Source: Lachnospiraceae bacterium
Lineage (GTDB): Bacteria > Bacillota > Clostridia > Lachnospirales > Lachnospiraceae
Assembly: GCA_024698555.1 (NCBI GenBank)
Contig: JAILRI010000202.1
Span: 1-37,554 of the forward strand
Length of the DNA: 37,554 nucleotides
Direction of reading: 5' to 3'
How positions within the stretch are numbered: position 1 is the stretch's first letter; each line of letters opens with the position of its first letter. The notes beneath the pieces are model-generated. The model did not search any database. It saw nothing but the letters and a program-made list of their open reading frames with translations, and was not told where the DNA came from. Of this stretch, positions 1 through 9,703 are shown one piece after another. The translations under genes and the position numbers were made by a program.

Positions 1-557
1 CTCTTCAGGGTACTGAAAAACCCCTTGAATACTGCCTTGTTGTGTTCCGTCCTTACGGGATCCGCCGCTTCGATGAGAGGCTTGTCATATTCATCGACGA
101 GGACGACCGCATTCTTCCCTGTCTGCTCCGCAGCCATGACAAGGAGCTTCTGGAAGCGCTCTTCAAGCGGGCATTCCTTATATTCCTCACCGTAAATTCT
201 CTCCCATTCTTTAAGGTGAGATACCAAAACTTCTTCCAACGCGGTATCGGTCCTGAAATTCTTTTTATTGAAATCAAAATAAAACACGGGATACTTCTGC
301 CAGGAATCCGGGCCGTTCCCCTCAAGCGTTTCTATCGCAAGGCCGTTAAACAGATCCTTCTGCCCTTCGAAATACGACCTTAAGGCCGAAAGAAGCAGGC
401 TCTTACCGAAGCGCCTGGGGCGGCTTAAAAAATAGCTCTGTTCGCTCTGTGCAAGACGATAGATATATTCAGTTTTGTCAACATAAAGAAATCCATCTTT
501 TCTCAGGCGTTCAAAATCCTGCACCCCGATGGGCAGTTTCCTTATCATTTCTCCCAT
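1..557 (-). CDS. AAA-ATPase-like (DUF1703-type) domain protein, truncated by the window edge
   Basis: My minus-strand translation from ATG at 557: MGEMIRKLPIGVQDFERLRKDGFLYVDKTEYIYRLAQSEQSYFLSRPRRFGKSLLLSALRSYFEGQ...NAVVLVDEYDKPLIEAADP... Typical AAA-ATPase-like family motifs (SRPRRFGKSLLLS Walker A; VVLVDEYDKPL Walker B). Absent from the ORF track because it runs off the edge. Confidence 0.85.
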   Translation of the reverse strand, partial: MGEMIRKLPIGVQDFERLRKDGFLYVDKTEYIYRLAQSEQSYFLSRPRRFGKSLLLSALRSYFEGQKDLFNGLAIETLEGNGPDSWQKYPVFYFDFNKKNFRTDTALEEVLVSHLKEWERIYGEEYKECPLEERFQKLLVMAAEQTGKNAVVLVDEYDKPLIEAADPVRTEHNKAVFKGFFSTLK

Positions 558-606
558 ACCTCGTTCCCACGCTCCTTTCAAAAGAGTCAGCCTAAATACG
601 ATATTT

Positions 607-1158
607 TTACAGTATGCCCTTCCGGTCCCAGGTAAGGACTGTTTTGTAACCGAGCTTCGCATACCACTGCGGGACGCCGGTATAGTGGATATAGCTTAGG
701 TCATAGCCCCTTTTTTTGAAGATCTGCGTGACATCTCTGACCATCGAAAGCCCTATTCCCAAATTGCGGAACTCCGGCAGAGTACCCACACAGCCCGGAC
801 CGCCGATCTTACAGGTTACGCCGTTTTCTTCGTAAGTTCCCATATCCTCGATCATACAGAAGCTGGCGATGTGCCCGTCTACGTAGCCACAGTATACTTC
901 CGATGCTTCGGTGAAGAAGGGTATCCAGTGAGGGATGACCTTTTCCACCGCATCGTGCAGTTCGGTCAGATCGCCGTTATATTTGCCAAAAGTAATATTA
1001 TCCGCAAACTGTTTTCCATATATGCCGCTATCGAAAGAGGACGGATCCAACACCATCTCCGAATAAACCTCACCCCCGGGGATATTGCGGATATGCTCCT
1101 TTTCGAAGAAATCCGGGTGCATATGTTCAAAAAGACTCTTATAATTGATTTCTGCCAT
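607..1158 (-). CDS. GNAT family N-acetyltransferase
   Basis: 183-aa ORF; GNAT-like core CVGTLPEFRNLGIGLSMVRDVTQIFKKRGYDLSYIHYT...WYAKLGYK; start ATG preceded by GGGGAT. Confidence 0.75.
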   Translation of the reverse strand: MAEINYKSLFEHMHPDFFEKEHIRNIPGGEVYSEMVLDPSSFDSGIYGKQFADNITFGKYNGDLTELHDAVEKVIPHWIPFFTEASEVYCGYVDGHIASFCMIEDMGTYEENGVTCKIGGPGCVGTLPEFRNLGIGLSMVRDVTQIFKKRGYDLSYIHYTGVPQWYAKLGYKTVLTWDRKGIL

Positions 1159-1235
1159 ATTTTTATCCCCTTCTGCAACTCCGCTTCCGTCTTTATTTCA
1201 AAAGCGTTTTTTATCCTCGCCTTTCATTGATGATA

Positions 1236-3233
1236 TCATATTCTGACAGCTGCATCAAGCAAAAGTGATCTATTCACACAGGGGAATCTTAATATCGCCT
1301 TGAACAGATCGCCGTCGATGTCCAGGCGCAGCCACCCGCCCTGCAGTTCGGCCAGGCTCTTTGCTATGGAGAGCCCTAAGCCGTTACCCTCGGTATTTCG
1401 CGAGACATCGCCCCTTACAAAGCGCTCCATCAGCTCTTCCTCACTGATGTTCAGGATATCGCGTGATGTGTTTTTAAATGTAAACTGAGCCATTTCCCCG
1501 TCTTTTACAAGTTCCAGGTAAACTCTCGTTCCGGGCTGCGAATATTTACAGATATTACCCATCAGATTGTCAAATATACGCCACATGCGCCTTCCATCCG
1601 CCATGATCGTAACAGGTTCTTCAGGTAGTTTCTGTATCAGGGTCAGTTCCGCTGCCCGAAGTTTCTCTTCATATTCTCCCGCGGCCTGTGTAACAAAAAG
1701 GGCTGCGTCACAGGGCTCGGGATTTACCTCCAGCACCCCTGAAGATGCCTTTGAAGCTTCCACCAGATCTTCTATGAGTTTTTTCAGCTTTCCGGCCTGC
1801 CTTATCAGCACCTCACAGTACTCCGCATGCTTCGGATTATCACACTTTTCAGCATTCATGAGGTCGGCGTAATTGATGATAGAAGTAAGCGGAGTTTTGA
1901 TGTCATGTGAAACATTCGTGATCAGCTCGGTCTTCATGCGTTCGCTCTTTAACCGCTGTTCAACGGCTGTCTGAAGTATGGAAGAGATACCCGCCAGATT
2001 CTGCGCGTGAGTCTTAAGATCGGACGGCATACCCTTAGTATCTATGACATAACCCAAGTTGCCTCCGGCCATCTCCTCTCCCGCCTTTTGCAGGGATTTC
2101 AGCTTGACAGCCAGATCGATAACCACTATCGCAAATACCGCGCGGCTTAGCAAAAACCAGACCGCCAGTCCCCGCACTCCGGATGAAGCCGCCAGGGCAG
2201 CCACGATCCCCAATGCATCCAGACATATGATCCCGAAGAGGATCAACGCGCTTTTCCACACGAACGGCAGCTTTACAAAAAGGTAGACGAGTCGTATGAC
2301 GAATTTGCCCAAAAGCCCGCAACACCTGTATATGACAGTGTTTTTAAAAATACTCTTCTGTTTTATCCGGGCGGCAATATCCATGCACAGCCCCAGTGTA
2401 AGTGAAAGCAGGAAGATTCCGCATATAAGCAACAATATGGCATCATACAGATCCGATGACCCCAGTCCTTCCAGTTTATCCGCAACCAGCACCGTAAACG
2501 CGGTAATACAGCTATATGCCGCAAGTACTATATCAAACGGTACTTTGGTCAAAATGCCCGGATGCAGATCTTCATCATCCCTGCGCCTTGCGCTGGCGCA
2601 CATCAGAAGTATAAACCATGTAAATGCCAGTAATCCGAAGAATATGGCGATAAAGTATATCGCGTATTTTAACTGATAGCCGAAATAAAACAGCCAGTAA
2701 TCGAGAGCATAGATATCCATACAGGGAAAAGTACACTCAAAACCTGCTTCAAGCGTATACGTGATAAGCTCCCGCGATCCGAAACTCTCATAGTCGCAGT
2801 CATAGTAGTCAGAACTGATCGATCTGATATAGTAACGGCCGCTGCCGGTTCCCATATCGTACATCTCTATTGTATAGATTATCGAAAGCCCGGGCTCCAG
2901 ACGCGTTTTAACGTTCTTAGTCCTGAAAAGCACCTCACCGTCATCATCCGCCGCGACTGCTTTGAAGACCAGATTTCCGGTATCGTTACGGAAAACCTTT
3001 GTCCCGTCCTCATTTTCATCCGCGATGCCGCTGTTTATGAGCTCTTCCCAGTCATTGATGACCATATCGCTCACAAAACGTTTATAGTTATCCTGCATGG
3101 GCAGCCCCGAATAAAATCCCAGATCATGCATAATGACCGCCCCGATGCCTGCAGCCGCGCACATGGCCGCAGCTGTTACGCACAGTATGAAAATAATGAC
3201 CTTTACGGCCGTAGTCCTGTATATCTTTCCCAT
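1236..3233 (-). CDS. Membrane sensor histidine kinase
   Basis: 665 aa; N-terminal TM and extracytoplasmic region, multiple TM segments, HisKA motif NVSHDIKTPLTSI, HATPase motifs (NLMGNICKYS, GNGLGLSIAKSL). Directly follows the response regulator gene. Confidence 0.92.
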   Translation of the reverse strand: MGKIYRTTAVKVIIFILCVTAAAMCAAAGIGAVIMHDLGFYSGLPMQDNYKRFVSDMVINDWEELINSGIADENEDGTKVFRNDTGNLVFKAVAADDDGEVLFRTKNVKTRLEPGLSIIYTIEMYDMGTGSGRYYIRSISSDYYDCDYESFGSRELITYTLEAGFECTFPCMDIYALDYWLFYFGYQLKYAIYFIAIFFGLLAFTWFILLMCASARRRDDEDLHPGILTKVPFDIVLAAYSCITAFTVLVADKLEGLGSSDLYDAILLLICGIFLLSLTLGLCMDIAARIKQKSIFKNTVIYRCCGLLGKFVIRLVYLFVKLPFVWKSALILFGIICLDALGIVAALAASSGVRGLAVWFLLSRAVFAIVVIDLAVKLKSLQKAGEEMAGGNLGYVIDTKGMPSDLKTHAQNLAGISSILQTAVEQRLKSERMKTELITNVSHDIKTPLTSIINYADLMNAEKCDNPKHAEYCEVLIRQAGKLKKLIEDLVEASKASSGVLEVNPEPCDAALFVTQAAGEYEEKLRAAELTLIQKLPEEPVTIMADGRRMWRIFDNLMGNICKYSQPGTRVYLELVKDGEMAQFTFKNTSRDILNISEEELMERFVRGDVSRNTEGNGLGLSIAKSLAELQGGWLRLDIDGDLFKAILRFPCVNRSLLLDAAVRI

Positions 3234-3262
3234 TTATGCTCTATCTCCTGTAATATATGATC

Positions 3263-3949
3263 TTACCCCTGACACACGTACCCCTGTCCGAACACAACCT
3301 TGATATACCTCGGTTCGGCGGGATTTATCTCGATCTTTTCCCTGATATGCCTGATATGCACGGCAACAGTGTTCTCGTCTCCAAAGGCTTTCTCCTGCCA
3401 TACCGACTCATATATCTGCTTCGGCGAAAACACCTTTCCCGGCTCTGACATCAGGAGCTTTAAAATCTCGTACTCTTTGGGTGTGAGTAAAACCGGCGTA
3501 CCGTCACACGTTACGGTCTTGGCGCGGTCATTCAGCTCCAGTCCGCCGATAATGAGAGCTTCCGGCTGAGTATTTCCACCGCCCAGATAGAGATAACGTC
3601 GCAGAGCCGACTTAACTCTTGCGCACACCTCCATCGGGTTGAAAGGTTTGGTGATGTAGTCGTCGGCACCAACGCTTAAGCCCAGTATCTTGTCCGAATC
3701 CTCGGATTTGGCGGTCAGCAGCAGGACAGGAACATTGGAAAACTCCCTGATCTTTGCCATAGCCGTGATCCCGTCCATGACCGGCATCATGATATCCATC
3801 AGTATGAGATCCATCCGGGTATTTTTCACCATTTCCACCGCCTCAGCACCGTTAAATGCCTCATATAAGACATATTCCGGATCATTCAGATATATCTTCA
3901 GCGCTCCGACGATATCCTTATCATCATCACAGATCAAAATGTTATGCAT
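3263..3949 (-). CDS. OmpR/PhoB-family response regulator
   Basis: 228 aa; receiver (ICDDDKDIV, LILMDIMMPVMDG, KPF) plus winged-helix output (LTPKEYEILKLLMSEPGKVFSPKQIYESVW). Good RBS AGGAG upstream. Confidence 0.95.
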   Translation of the reverse strand: MHNILICDDDKDIVGALKIYLNDPEYVLYEAFNGAEAVEMVKNTRMDLILMDIMMPVMDGITAMAKIREFSNVPVLLLTAKSEDSDKILGLSVGADDYITKPFNPMEVCARVKSALRRYLYLGGGNTQPEALIIGGLELNDRAKTVTCDGTPVLLTPKEYEILKLLMSEPGKVFSPKQIYESVWQEKAFGDENTVAVHIRHIREKIEINPAEPRYIKVVFGQGYVCQG

Positions 3950-3985
3950 AACAAAAACTCCTGTTTCTTCTCTTTGGCAAAAATT

Positions 3986-4025
3986 ATTATAGCGAACGAC
4001 ACATTTCTTTGCCGTTCGCTATAAT
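3986..4025. promoter_or_regulatory. Perfect 13-bp inverted repeat ATTATAGCGAACG-N14-CGTTCGCTATAAT upstream of the response regulator
   Basis: Direct sequence reading; lies between the ABC permease stop (4100) and the response regulator start (3949). Could be a leader hairpin, a terminator (minus strand followed by AATTTTTG) or an operator. Confidence 0.6.
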
Positions 4026-4042
4026 ATCATACCACCGTGAGC

Positions 4043-4082
4043 ATTAAGAAGAAAGAGGCAAGGTGATTAAGATTTAATTAAG
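4043..4082 (-). promoter_or_regulatory. Candidate response-regulator boxes: three ATTAAG (minus CTTAAT) hexamers at 4043, 4066 and 4077
   Basis: Two copies are exactly 11 bp apart and the third lies 23 bp away, a spacing typical of OmpR-family direct repeats; located upstream of the response regulator. Confidence 0.4.
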
Positions 4083-4099
4083 GTTTTTAACTTTCGTTT

Positions 4100-6808
4100 T
4101 TACTCTGCGTTTTTGAGGGCTACGTCCGTCGGGATGTGTCGTATCCTCAAGTAATCTATCACGGAAACAAAAGCGTACCCGATGAGCAGGAAGAGGACGG
4201 AACCCACCATTGACGCGGGTGTCATGTAAAACGCGAAATAACCGTCCATCTGCAGCAAAAATACTTTGAAGATCCAGAGCATCAGGTAATAACCGAGTCC
4301 GAATCCGATGACGGAGAACAGGATTACAACAAAGGCTGTAGGCGTGATATACAGTGATCCGATCTCGCCGTTCTTAAATCCCAGTATCTTCGCCATGGAT
4401 ATCGATTGCTCGTTCTTCTCGATGATGATCTTCGCAAGAAGGTAGATCAGAGCTGCGGCAAGGACTACGAGGGCGTATTTGAACACATCGATGATCCCGC
4501 CCAATGAGTGGTCAAGCTGTTTCGTGACCTTCAAAAGGTCGTCGGAGGTGATCACGGCCGCGATGTACTGGTTGTCTATATCCGTTATCTCACGGCGTGA
4601 AAAGTATCCGGAAAAGTCATCATCTTCTTTGTCAAAGACGCTGTTAAAGCTTTCATGATCCATAAAGGCCGCGATGCCACCGTCATATTCGACTTCCCCG
4701 GTCACTTTGAAGCTGTATGACCGGTTCTCGTACTCCTCATTTAAAGTAATGGTATCTCCCGCGGCCAATCCGAATTTTGACGCAAATGCGCTGGAGATGA
4801 ATACTTCCCCTTCGCCGGTTTTGCGTAAGAGACTGACATAGGAACTGTCATCGGTTATCCCGTAAACGGTGACTTTTTCATCGCCGCCGCTTCCCATGCC
4901 GATACGGAACGAGCTTTTGGCCTTAGGATACATGAGCGAGACGACAGCAAACCTTTCGGCGCTTTTCTCATTGGTTACAAGGGGGCTGCCGTCACTGTCG
5001 GTGCTGTCCATGAGCATATACTGGTAATCGGCAAACATCATGTATGGAGCCTCGTCCGCATAGTGATCAAGCGAATCGGGCAGCCCGAACGCGAAGCACA
5101 GCATCAGTTCTATGAACACGACTCCGAAGATCAGTATCGCGTAATTGGGCATATTCTGGAACAGGATCCTTAACCGGAAGCGCCCAAGGAACGACCATCT
5201 CGGCAGCCTTCTGGCCTTTGTCCTTTTTGTCTTTGAAAGATCATGTCTTAAAAACTTAAGCGGGCTCAGCTGCAGTTTTTTCACTATAACGATCAGGTTT
5301 ATGAAAAACATGAGCACCAGAGGGATGATAGTCGTTTTTACCAGGGCGGTGAAACTCCATACCGGGTAAAAAGCGGGAAGGCTGTAGCTCTCGTAATAGA
5401 GGTTCACAGCGATATTTCTGAAGGCCGTGTAGCCAAGTACATTACCTATCAGGGCGCCGACGAGCGTAACAATGAGAGGCATGGACATATAGTGAACTAT
5501 CAGTTCCCGCCTGCTGTAGCCTGAAGCCCGCAGGGTGCCGATAACGGTTGCTTCTTTTTCGATCGTGTTGCTGATCGTGACCGCGAATATAAACGCGATC
5601 ACGCCTATGAGGATGTAGCACAGGATAGCAGTGCCGGCAGTGTCGCCCTCGATATCGGAAACCGCGAAATTGCTGGCCTGTCTTAAATATTCGGGCAGAT
5701 AATCCTTGATCTCATTGTCATGGACAAGAGTCTGCGTGATCAGCGCCTTGAGTAAATTTCCGGAGTGATCGGCTTCCTCTACCTTGTCTTCCGGCTCGTC
5801 AATATATTTAAAAGCGTAGTTATAATGAAGCCTCGAACCAAGAGAGTCAAATGCGCGGGGCGTGACCATAGCCACATCAAAGCCGAAGGCGTCAAACATC
5901 AGATCTGTGTTGGATTCGTGCAAGGTCAGATAATTCACGTAGGATAGCAGCCCTACGACCTTGAAACTGTGCCCGCCCACGGTAATGCTGTCACCTATCT
6001 TTATGCCGAGATTATCGGCATGCATCCTGTCGATGGCGATCTCGCCGTCTGCTTCGGGAGCCCGTCCGGCGATAAACGAGGCCTTGTCTATGGACGAGTC
6101 GCTGCGGTATATCCTCACCATGGCGTCCTCGGTACCATCGTTATCGCTGTCCTCGGATTCCTCCCTGTAAAAATGCTCGTATATGTCAACGGGAACCGTT
6201 TTGAAGGCATCGTTCAACCCGTATCTGTCCGCAACCTTGCCCCATTCCTCGTCAACCTTTTCGGTTACCTTGTCATGGGCTTCCCTGTACGCGTCACTCA
6301 CGGCAGTCTTGAATTCATCCGATTCCCTTGCTTCCTTTACGGCAGCGTCAAAATTATCCCTGACAGCCGCGTCTGTCTGCTCGCGGATCATCTCCTCGTC
6401 CGTGATCCCAAACGCTTCGCACTGTGCACGCACGCCGTCGCTGATCGCCGCGGTCACTTCCCCGGCAAGCTTTTCCTCGACCGCGCGGGCGACTTCCTTT
6501 TCCGCTTCCTTAAAGCCTTTATCGATATAATAGCTCCTTACGTCGGCCATATTTCCGCCGCTTATATCCTCAAGAAGGCTTTCCGATGCGCGTTTTGCCA
6601 GTTCGAAGCAGCCATCTTCAAGATTAAGCTCATTTCTGCCGGAATATACGGCTTCAAGCATGCCGTCGTGGCCCACGTACATTCCGGAAACCACGCCGAT
6701 CATGACTACCATGAAAATGATGATAACGAGGTACTTGTGCCAGTCAGACTTAAGCTCCCTCGGAATCCTTTTGATCAATGGGTTTTTCATCAGAATCCTC
6801 CTTACCAT
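4100..6808 (-). CDS. FtsX-like ABC transporter permease with a large extracytoplasmic helical insertion
   Basis: 902 aa; two FtsX-type TM modules (AILCYILIGVIAFIFAVTISNTIEKEATVIGTLRASGYSRRELI; VLAAALIYLLAKIIIEKNEQSISMAKILGFKNGEI). Start overlaps the upstream ATPase gene stop. Confidence 0.93.
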   Translation of the reverse strand: MVRRILMKNPLIKRIPRELKSDWHKYLVIIIFMVVMIGVVSGMYVGHDGMLEAVYSGRNELNLEDGCFELAKRASESLLEDISGGNMADVRSYYIDKGFKEAEKEVARAVEEKLAGEVTAAISDGVRAQCEAFGITDEEMIREQTDAAVRDNFDAAVKEARESDEFKTAVSDAYREAHDKVTEKVDEEWGKVADRYGLNDAFKTVPVDIYEHFYREESEDSDNDGTEDAMVRIYRSDSSIDKASFIAGRAPEADGEIAIDRMHADNLGIKIGDSITVGGHSFKVVGLLSYVNYLTLHESNTDLMFDAFGFDVAMVTPRAFDSLGSRLHYNYAFKYIDEPEDKVEEADHSGNLLKALITQTLVHDNEIKDYLPEYLRQASNFAVSDIEGDTAGTAILCYILIGVIAFIFAVTISNTIEKEATVIGTLRASGYSRRELIVHYMSMPLIVTLVGALIGNVLGYTAFRNIAVNLYYESYSLPAFYPVWSFTALVKTTIIPLVLMFFINLIVIVKKLQLSPLKFLRHDLSKTKRTKARRLPRWSFLGRFRLRILFQNMPNYAILIFGVVFIELMLCFAFGLPDSLDHYADEAPYMMFADYQYMLMDSTDSDGSPLVTNEKSAERFAVVSLMYPKAKSSFRIGMGSGGDEKVTVYGITDDSSYVSLLRKTGEGEVFISSAFASKFGLAAGDTITLNEEYENRSYSFKVTGEVEYDGGIAAFMDHESFNSVFDKEDDDFSGYFSRREITDIDNQYIAAVITSDDLLKVTKQLDHSLGGIIDVFKYALVVLAAALIYLLAKIIIEKNEQSISMAKILGFKNGEIGSLYITPTAFVVILFSVIGFGLGYYLMLWIFKVFLLQMDGYFAFYMTPASMVGSVLFLLIGYAFVSVIDYLRIRHIPTDVALKNAE

Positions 6809-7509
6809 TCAAGCTCGGAAGCAGTGATCTTACTTTCGTTAATGTCATTATGGCGGACTACGCCGTCTCTTAGCTTGATCACGTGGTCAGCCATATTTTT
6901 GATGGCCTCGTTGTGCGTTACCATGATAACGGTGTTGCCGTATTTTTTATTGCAATCCTCTATGAGGGCAAGTATCTCCTTGGAAGTCTTGTAATCAAGG
7001 GCACCGGTCGGTTCGTCACACATGAGGATATCCGGATTCTTGACAACGGCCCTTCCTATGGAGACCCTCTGCTGCTGCCCGCCGGACAACTGGTTGGGGT
7101 ACTTGTACTTGTGATCCTGAAGCCCAAGCGTTGTCAGGACTTCTTCGACATCGAGCGCCTTGTCGGACAGGTACGCCCCGACCTCGATGTTTTCCTTCAC
7201 GTTAAGGTTAGGGATGAGGTTGTACATCTGGAAAACATATCCTAAGTGTTTGCGCCTGTAGAGGGTCAGCTGTGCTTCATTCATCTCCTCTAATTTATCC
7301 CCGTTTATGCTCACAAATCCCGAATCCGGCGTGTCTATGCCGCCGATGATGTTGAGCAGGGTCGATTTACCGGAGCCTGAAGGTCCGAGCAGCACACAGA
7401 ACTCGCCTTTCTTTACGGTGAAGTTCATGCCGCGCAGTACCTCCTGCCTGGCCTCTCCGGTCCCGAAACTCTTTTTCAGGTCTTTGATCTCAAGAAATTC
7501 CTCTTTCAT
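6802..7509 (-). CDS. ABC transporter ATP-binding protein (MacB/LolD-like)
   Basis: 235 aa; Walker A GPSGSGKST, signature LSGGQQQR, Walker B ILMCDEPTGALD, H-loop VTHN; AGGAGG RBS. Confidence 0.95.
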   Translation of the reverse strand: MKEEFLEIKDLKKSFGTGEARQEVLRGMNFTVKKGEFCVLLGPSGSGKSTLLNIIGGIDTPDSGFVSINGDKLEEMNEAQLTLYRRKHLGYVFQMYNLIPNLNVKENIEVGAYLSDKALDVEEVLTTLGLQDHKYKYPNQLSGGQQQRVSIGRAVVKNPDILMCDEPTGALDYKTSKEILALIEDCNKKYGNTVIMVTHNEAIKNMADHVIKLRDGVVRHNDINESKITASELEW

Positions 7510-7605
7510 AAAAATCCTCCATGCCGAGTGTTATACACGAGGCAGCGCACGAGAAATCCGCGAAGGCAAGGTCTTGTCATGCATCGTGCCCTTTGTGTAC
7601 CACAT

Positions 7606-7625
7606 GTTAGTTAGCAATAACTAAC
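7606..7625. promoter_or_regulatory. Candidate operator: inverted repeat GTTAGTTA-GCAA-TAACTAAC
   Basis: Perfect 8-bp half-sites, 4-bp spacer, located about 7 bp downstream of the -10 of the promoter at 7633-7661. Resembles MarR-type operators. Confidence 0.6.
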
Positions 7626-7632
7626 CAAAAAC

Positions 7633-7661
7633 ATTATAGATAGTCAACGCTAACTTGTCAA
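7633..7661 (-). promoter_or_regulatory. Consensus sigma-70-type promoter TTGACA-N17-TATAAT driving the FtsX-type ABC operon
   Basis: Minus strand reads TTGACAAGTTAGCGTTGACTATCTATAAT; exact consensus hexamers with a 17-bp spacer. Confidence 0.8.
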
Positions 7662-7752
7662 TCAATATTTTATACAAATTTTGACCCCCCAATAAAAAAA
7701 CACATTCTGATATGCTTGCAAGAAACACCATGCCTCATATCAAAATAATACA

Positions 7753-7780
7753 TTGTGATTTCCGCAAACAGTAATATAAT
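7753..7780 (+). promoter_or_regulatory. Sigma-70-type promoter TTGTGA-N16-TATAAT upstream of the ABC exporter pair
   Basis: Positions 7753-7758 and 7775-7780, upstream of AGGAG (7816-7820) and ATG at 7829. Confidence 0.55.
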
Positions 7781-7828
7781 AACATACAATCGGAAATGAA
7801 GGTTATTGTTTTTACAGGAGTCAGCGAT

Positions 7829-9613
7829 ATGAGTGATATCAAGACCACCCGCATGAAGTGGCTGTGGGAAAACATGAAGGGAAAACACGGGCTGTATATC
7901 TTCGCCATCTTAGGGACAATGGTTTATAACGTCCTGCAGCTTGTAGTGCCCTTTTTTTCCGGAAAGATCGTCGATCTGTTCATGTCCTTACAGGACGAAG
8001 GCAAAGCCATCAGCGAAGAAGCTCATACTTTCTATGTTTACATAGGCATTATGGTAGGACTTACTTTGCTGCGCGTGACTATCGTGTACCTTGACTGTAT
8101 GGCCTACGAGAATGTTTCGCAGTACACATTGTTCAAGATCAGATATTACCTGTATGACAAGATCCAGCGTCAGGACATGAAATTCTACAGCACTTACCGT
8201 ACAGGTGACCTTATGACGAGAGTTACCGGCGACCTGGACGCCGTCCGGCACAATATCGCCTGGGTCACACGAAGCATCGTGGAATCCTTTACGCTTTTCG
8301 GGGCAACGGCAGTCTACTTCCTCATCATGGACTGGAAACTGGCGCTTTCTGTGCTGCTCATCTCACCCTTCATTTTCATCATCATATTCAAATTCAAAAA
8401 GACTGTGGCTCCCAAGCACGCGCTCTTACGTGAGAAGCTCGCCGGCATGAACACCTACGCTCAGGAAAACATCTCCGGAAACCGCGTAGTAAAGGCCTTT
8501 GCACGGGAGGACTACGAAAAAGATAAGTTTGATAAGGCCAACAGAGACTATGCCGAAACCAATATCGATACTCATTTTACCTGGCTGTCCTTCTACCCTT
8601 ACGTTGAATCCATTGCCAATCTGATGCCGGTGGTGCTGTTGATCGTAGGCGGCATCTTCATCATCAGCAAACAGATCACCATGGGCGAATATGTTTCGTT
8701 CTCCGGCCTGATATGGGCACTTGCCAATCCCATGCGTCAGATGGGCAATATCATGAACGAGTTCCAGCGGTTCCATGCGGCTTCCGCCAAGGTCATGGAA
8801 ATCTACTATTCCGAGCCCGAGATCGTGGATAAGCCTGACGCGCTGTCGCATCCGGAACGCTTCAGGGGCAGCATAGAGTTCGATCATGTGTCGTTCCAAT
8901 ACTCGGACGGCAAGCTTCCGGTGCTTAAAGACATCTCATTTACCGCGAAACCCGGCGAAACCATAGCCATCATCGGTGAAACAGGCTGCGGCAAGACTTC
9001 ACTGATACACCTGATCCCGAGGTTTTATGAACCGACAGCCGGTACAGTAAAGATCGACGGTGTGGACGTAAGCTGCTACAAGCTTGAAGATCTGCGTAAA
9101 AACATTGGCCTGGCCACTCAGGACGTGCTGCTCTATTCCGATACTATCGAAGGCAATATCGCGTACGGCGTATCACATCTGACGGCACAGGAAATAGTCA
9201 AGTTCGCGAGGTACTCCGCGGCAGAGGAATTTATCCTCAAGATGCCCGAGGGGTACGATACTATAGTAGGCGAGAGGGGCGTGGGTCTTTCCGGCGGGCA
9301 GAAACAGCGTATATCGCTGGCCCGGGCCCTCGCCATCGAGCCTTCGATCCTGATACTCGATGACACCACCTCGGCCGTCGACATGGAAACGGAGAAGCAT
9401 ATACAGCACGCCCTGCGCGACCTCGATTTTAACTGCACGAAGATCATCATCGCGCAGCGTATTTCCACCACGAAATTCGCGGACAAGATCCTCGTCTTAA
9501 AGGACGGGCAGATCATCGAGGAAGGCACGCACGATGAACTCGTCGCAAAGGGCGGGTATTACCGCGAACTGGTAGAACTGCAGGTAGGCGAGAGTTTAGA
9601 GGCGGTAGGATAA
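7829..9613 (+). CDS. ABC exporter half-transporter (TMD-NBD), degenerate-site subunit
   Basis: Track ORF starts at 7796; ATG at 7829 (MSDIKTTRMKW) has AGGAG with an 8-nt spacer. Walker A GETGCGKTS, signature LSGGQKQR, Walker B ILILDDTTSAVD, H-loop IIIAQRIST. Confidence 0.93.
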   Translation: MSDIKTTRMKWLWENMKGKHGLYIFAILGTMVYNVLQLVVPFFSGKIVDLFMSLQDEGKAISEEAHTFYVYIGIMVGLTLLRVTIVYLDCMAYENVSQYTLFKIRYYLYDKIQRQDMKFYSTYRTGDLMTRVTGDLDAVRHNIAWVTRSIVESFTLFGATAVYFLIMDWKLALSVLLISPFIFIIIFKFKKTVAPKHALLREKLAGMNTYAQENISGNRVVKAFAREDYEKDKFDKANRDYAETNIDTHFTWLSFYPYVESIANLMPVVLLIVGGIFIISKQITMGEYVSFSGLIWALANPMRQMGNIMNEFQRFHAASAKVMEIYYSEPEIVDKPDALSHPERFRGSIEFDHVSFQYSDGKLPVLKDISFTAKPGETIAIIGETGCGKTSLIHLIPRFYEPTAGTVKIDGVDVSCYKLEDLRKNIGLATQDVLLYSDTIEGNIAYGVSHLTAQEIVKFARYSAAEEFILKMPEGYDTIVGERGVGLSGGQKQRISLARALAIEPSILILDDTTSAVDMETEKHIQHALRDLDFNCTKIIIAQRISTTKFADKILVLKDGQIIEEGTHDELVAKGGYYRELVELQVGESLEAVG

Positions 9614-9703
9614 AGAGATTTCTTAGTTATATTGTCAGTTGGACATTATTTAGTTCCCTAAACGGAAATAGAGGTTTTATAGAATACAGAAAGGATCCAC
9701 ATC

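Noticed and set aside
5969-6994. 341-aa plus-strand ORF opposite the FtsX permease
   Set aside because: Fully antisense to a well-supported permease/ATPase pair; composition is a codon-bias shadow with no recognisable domain.
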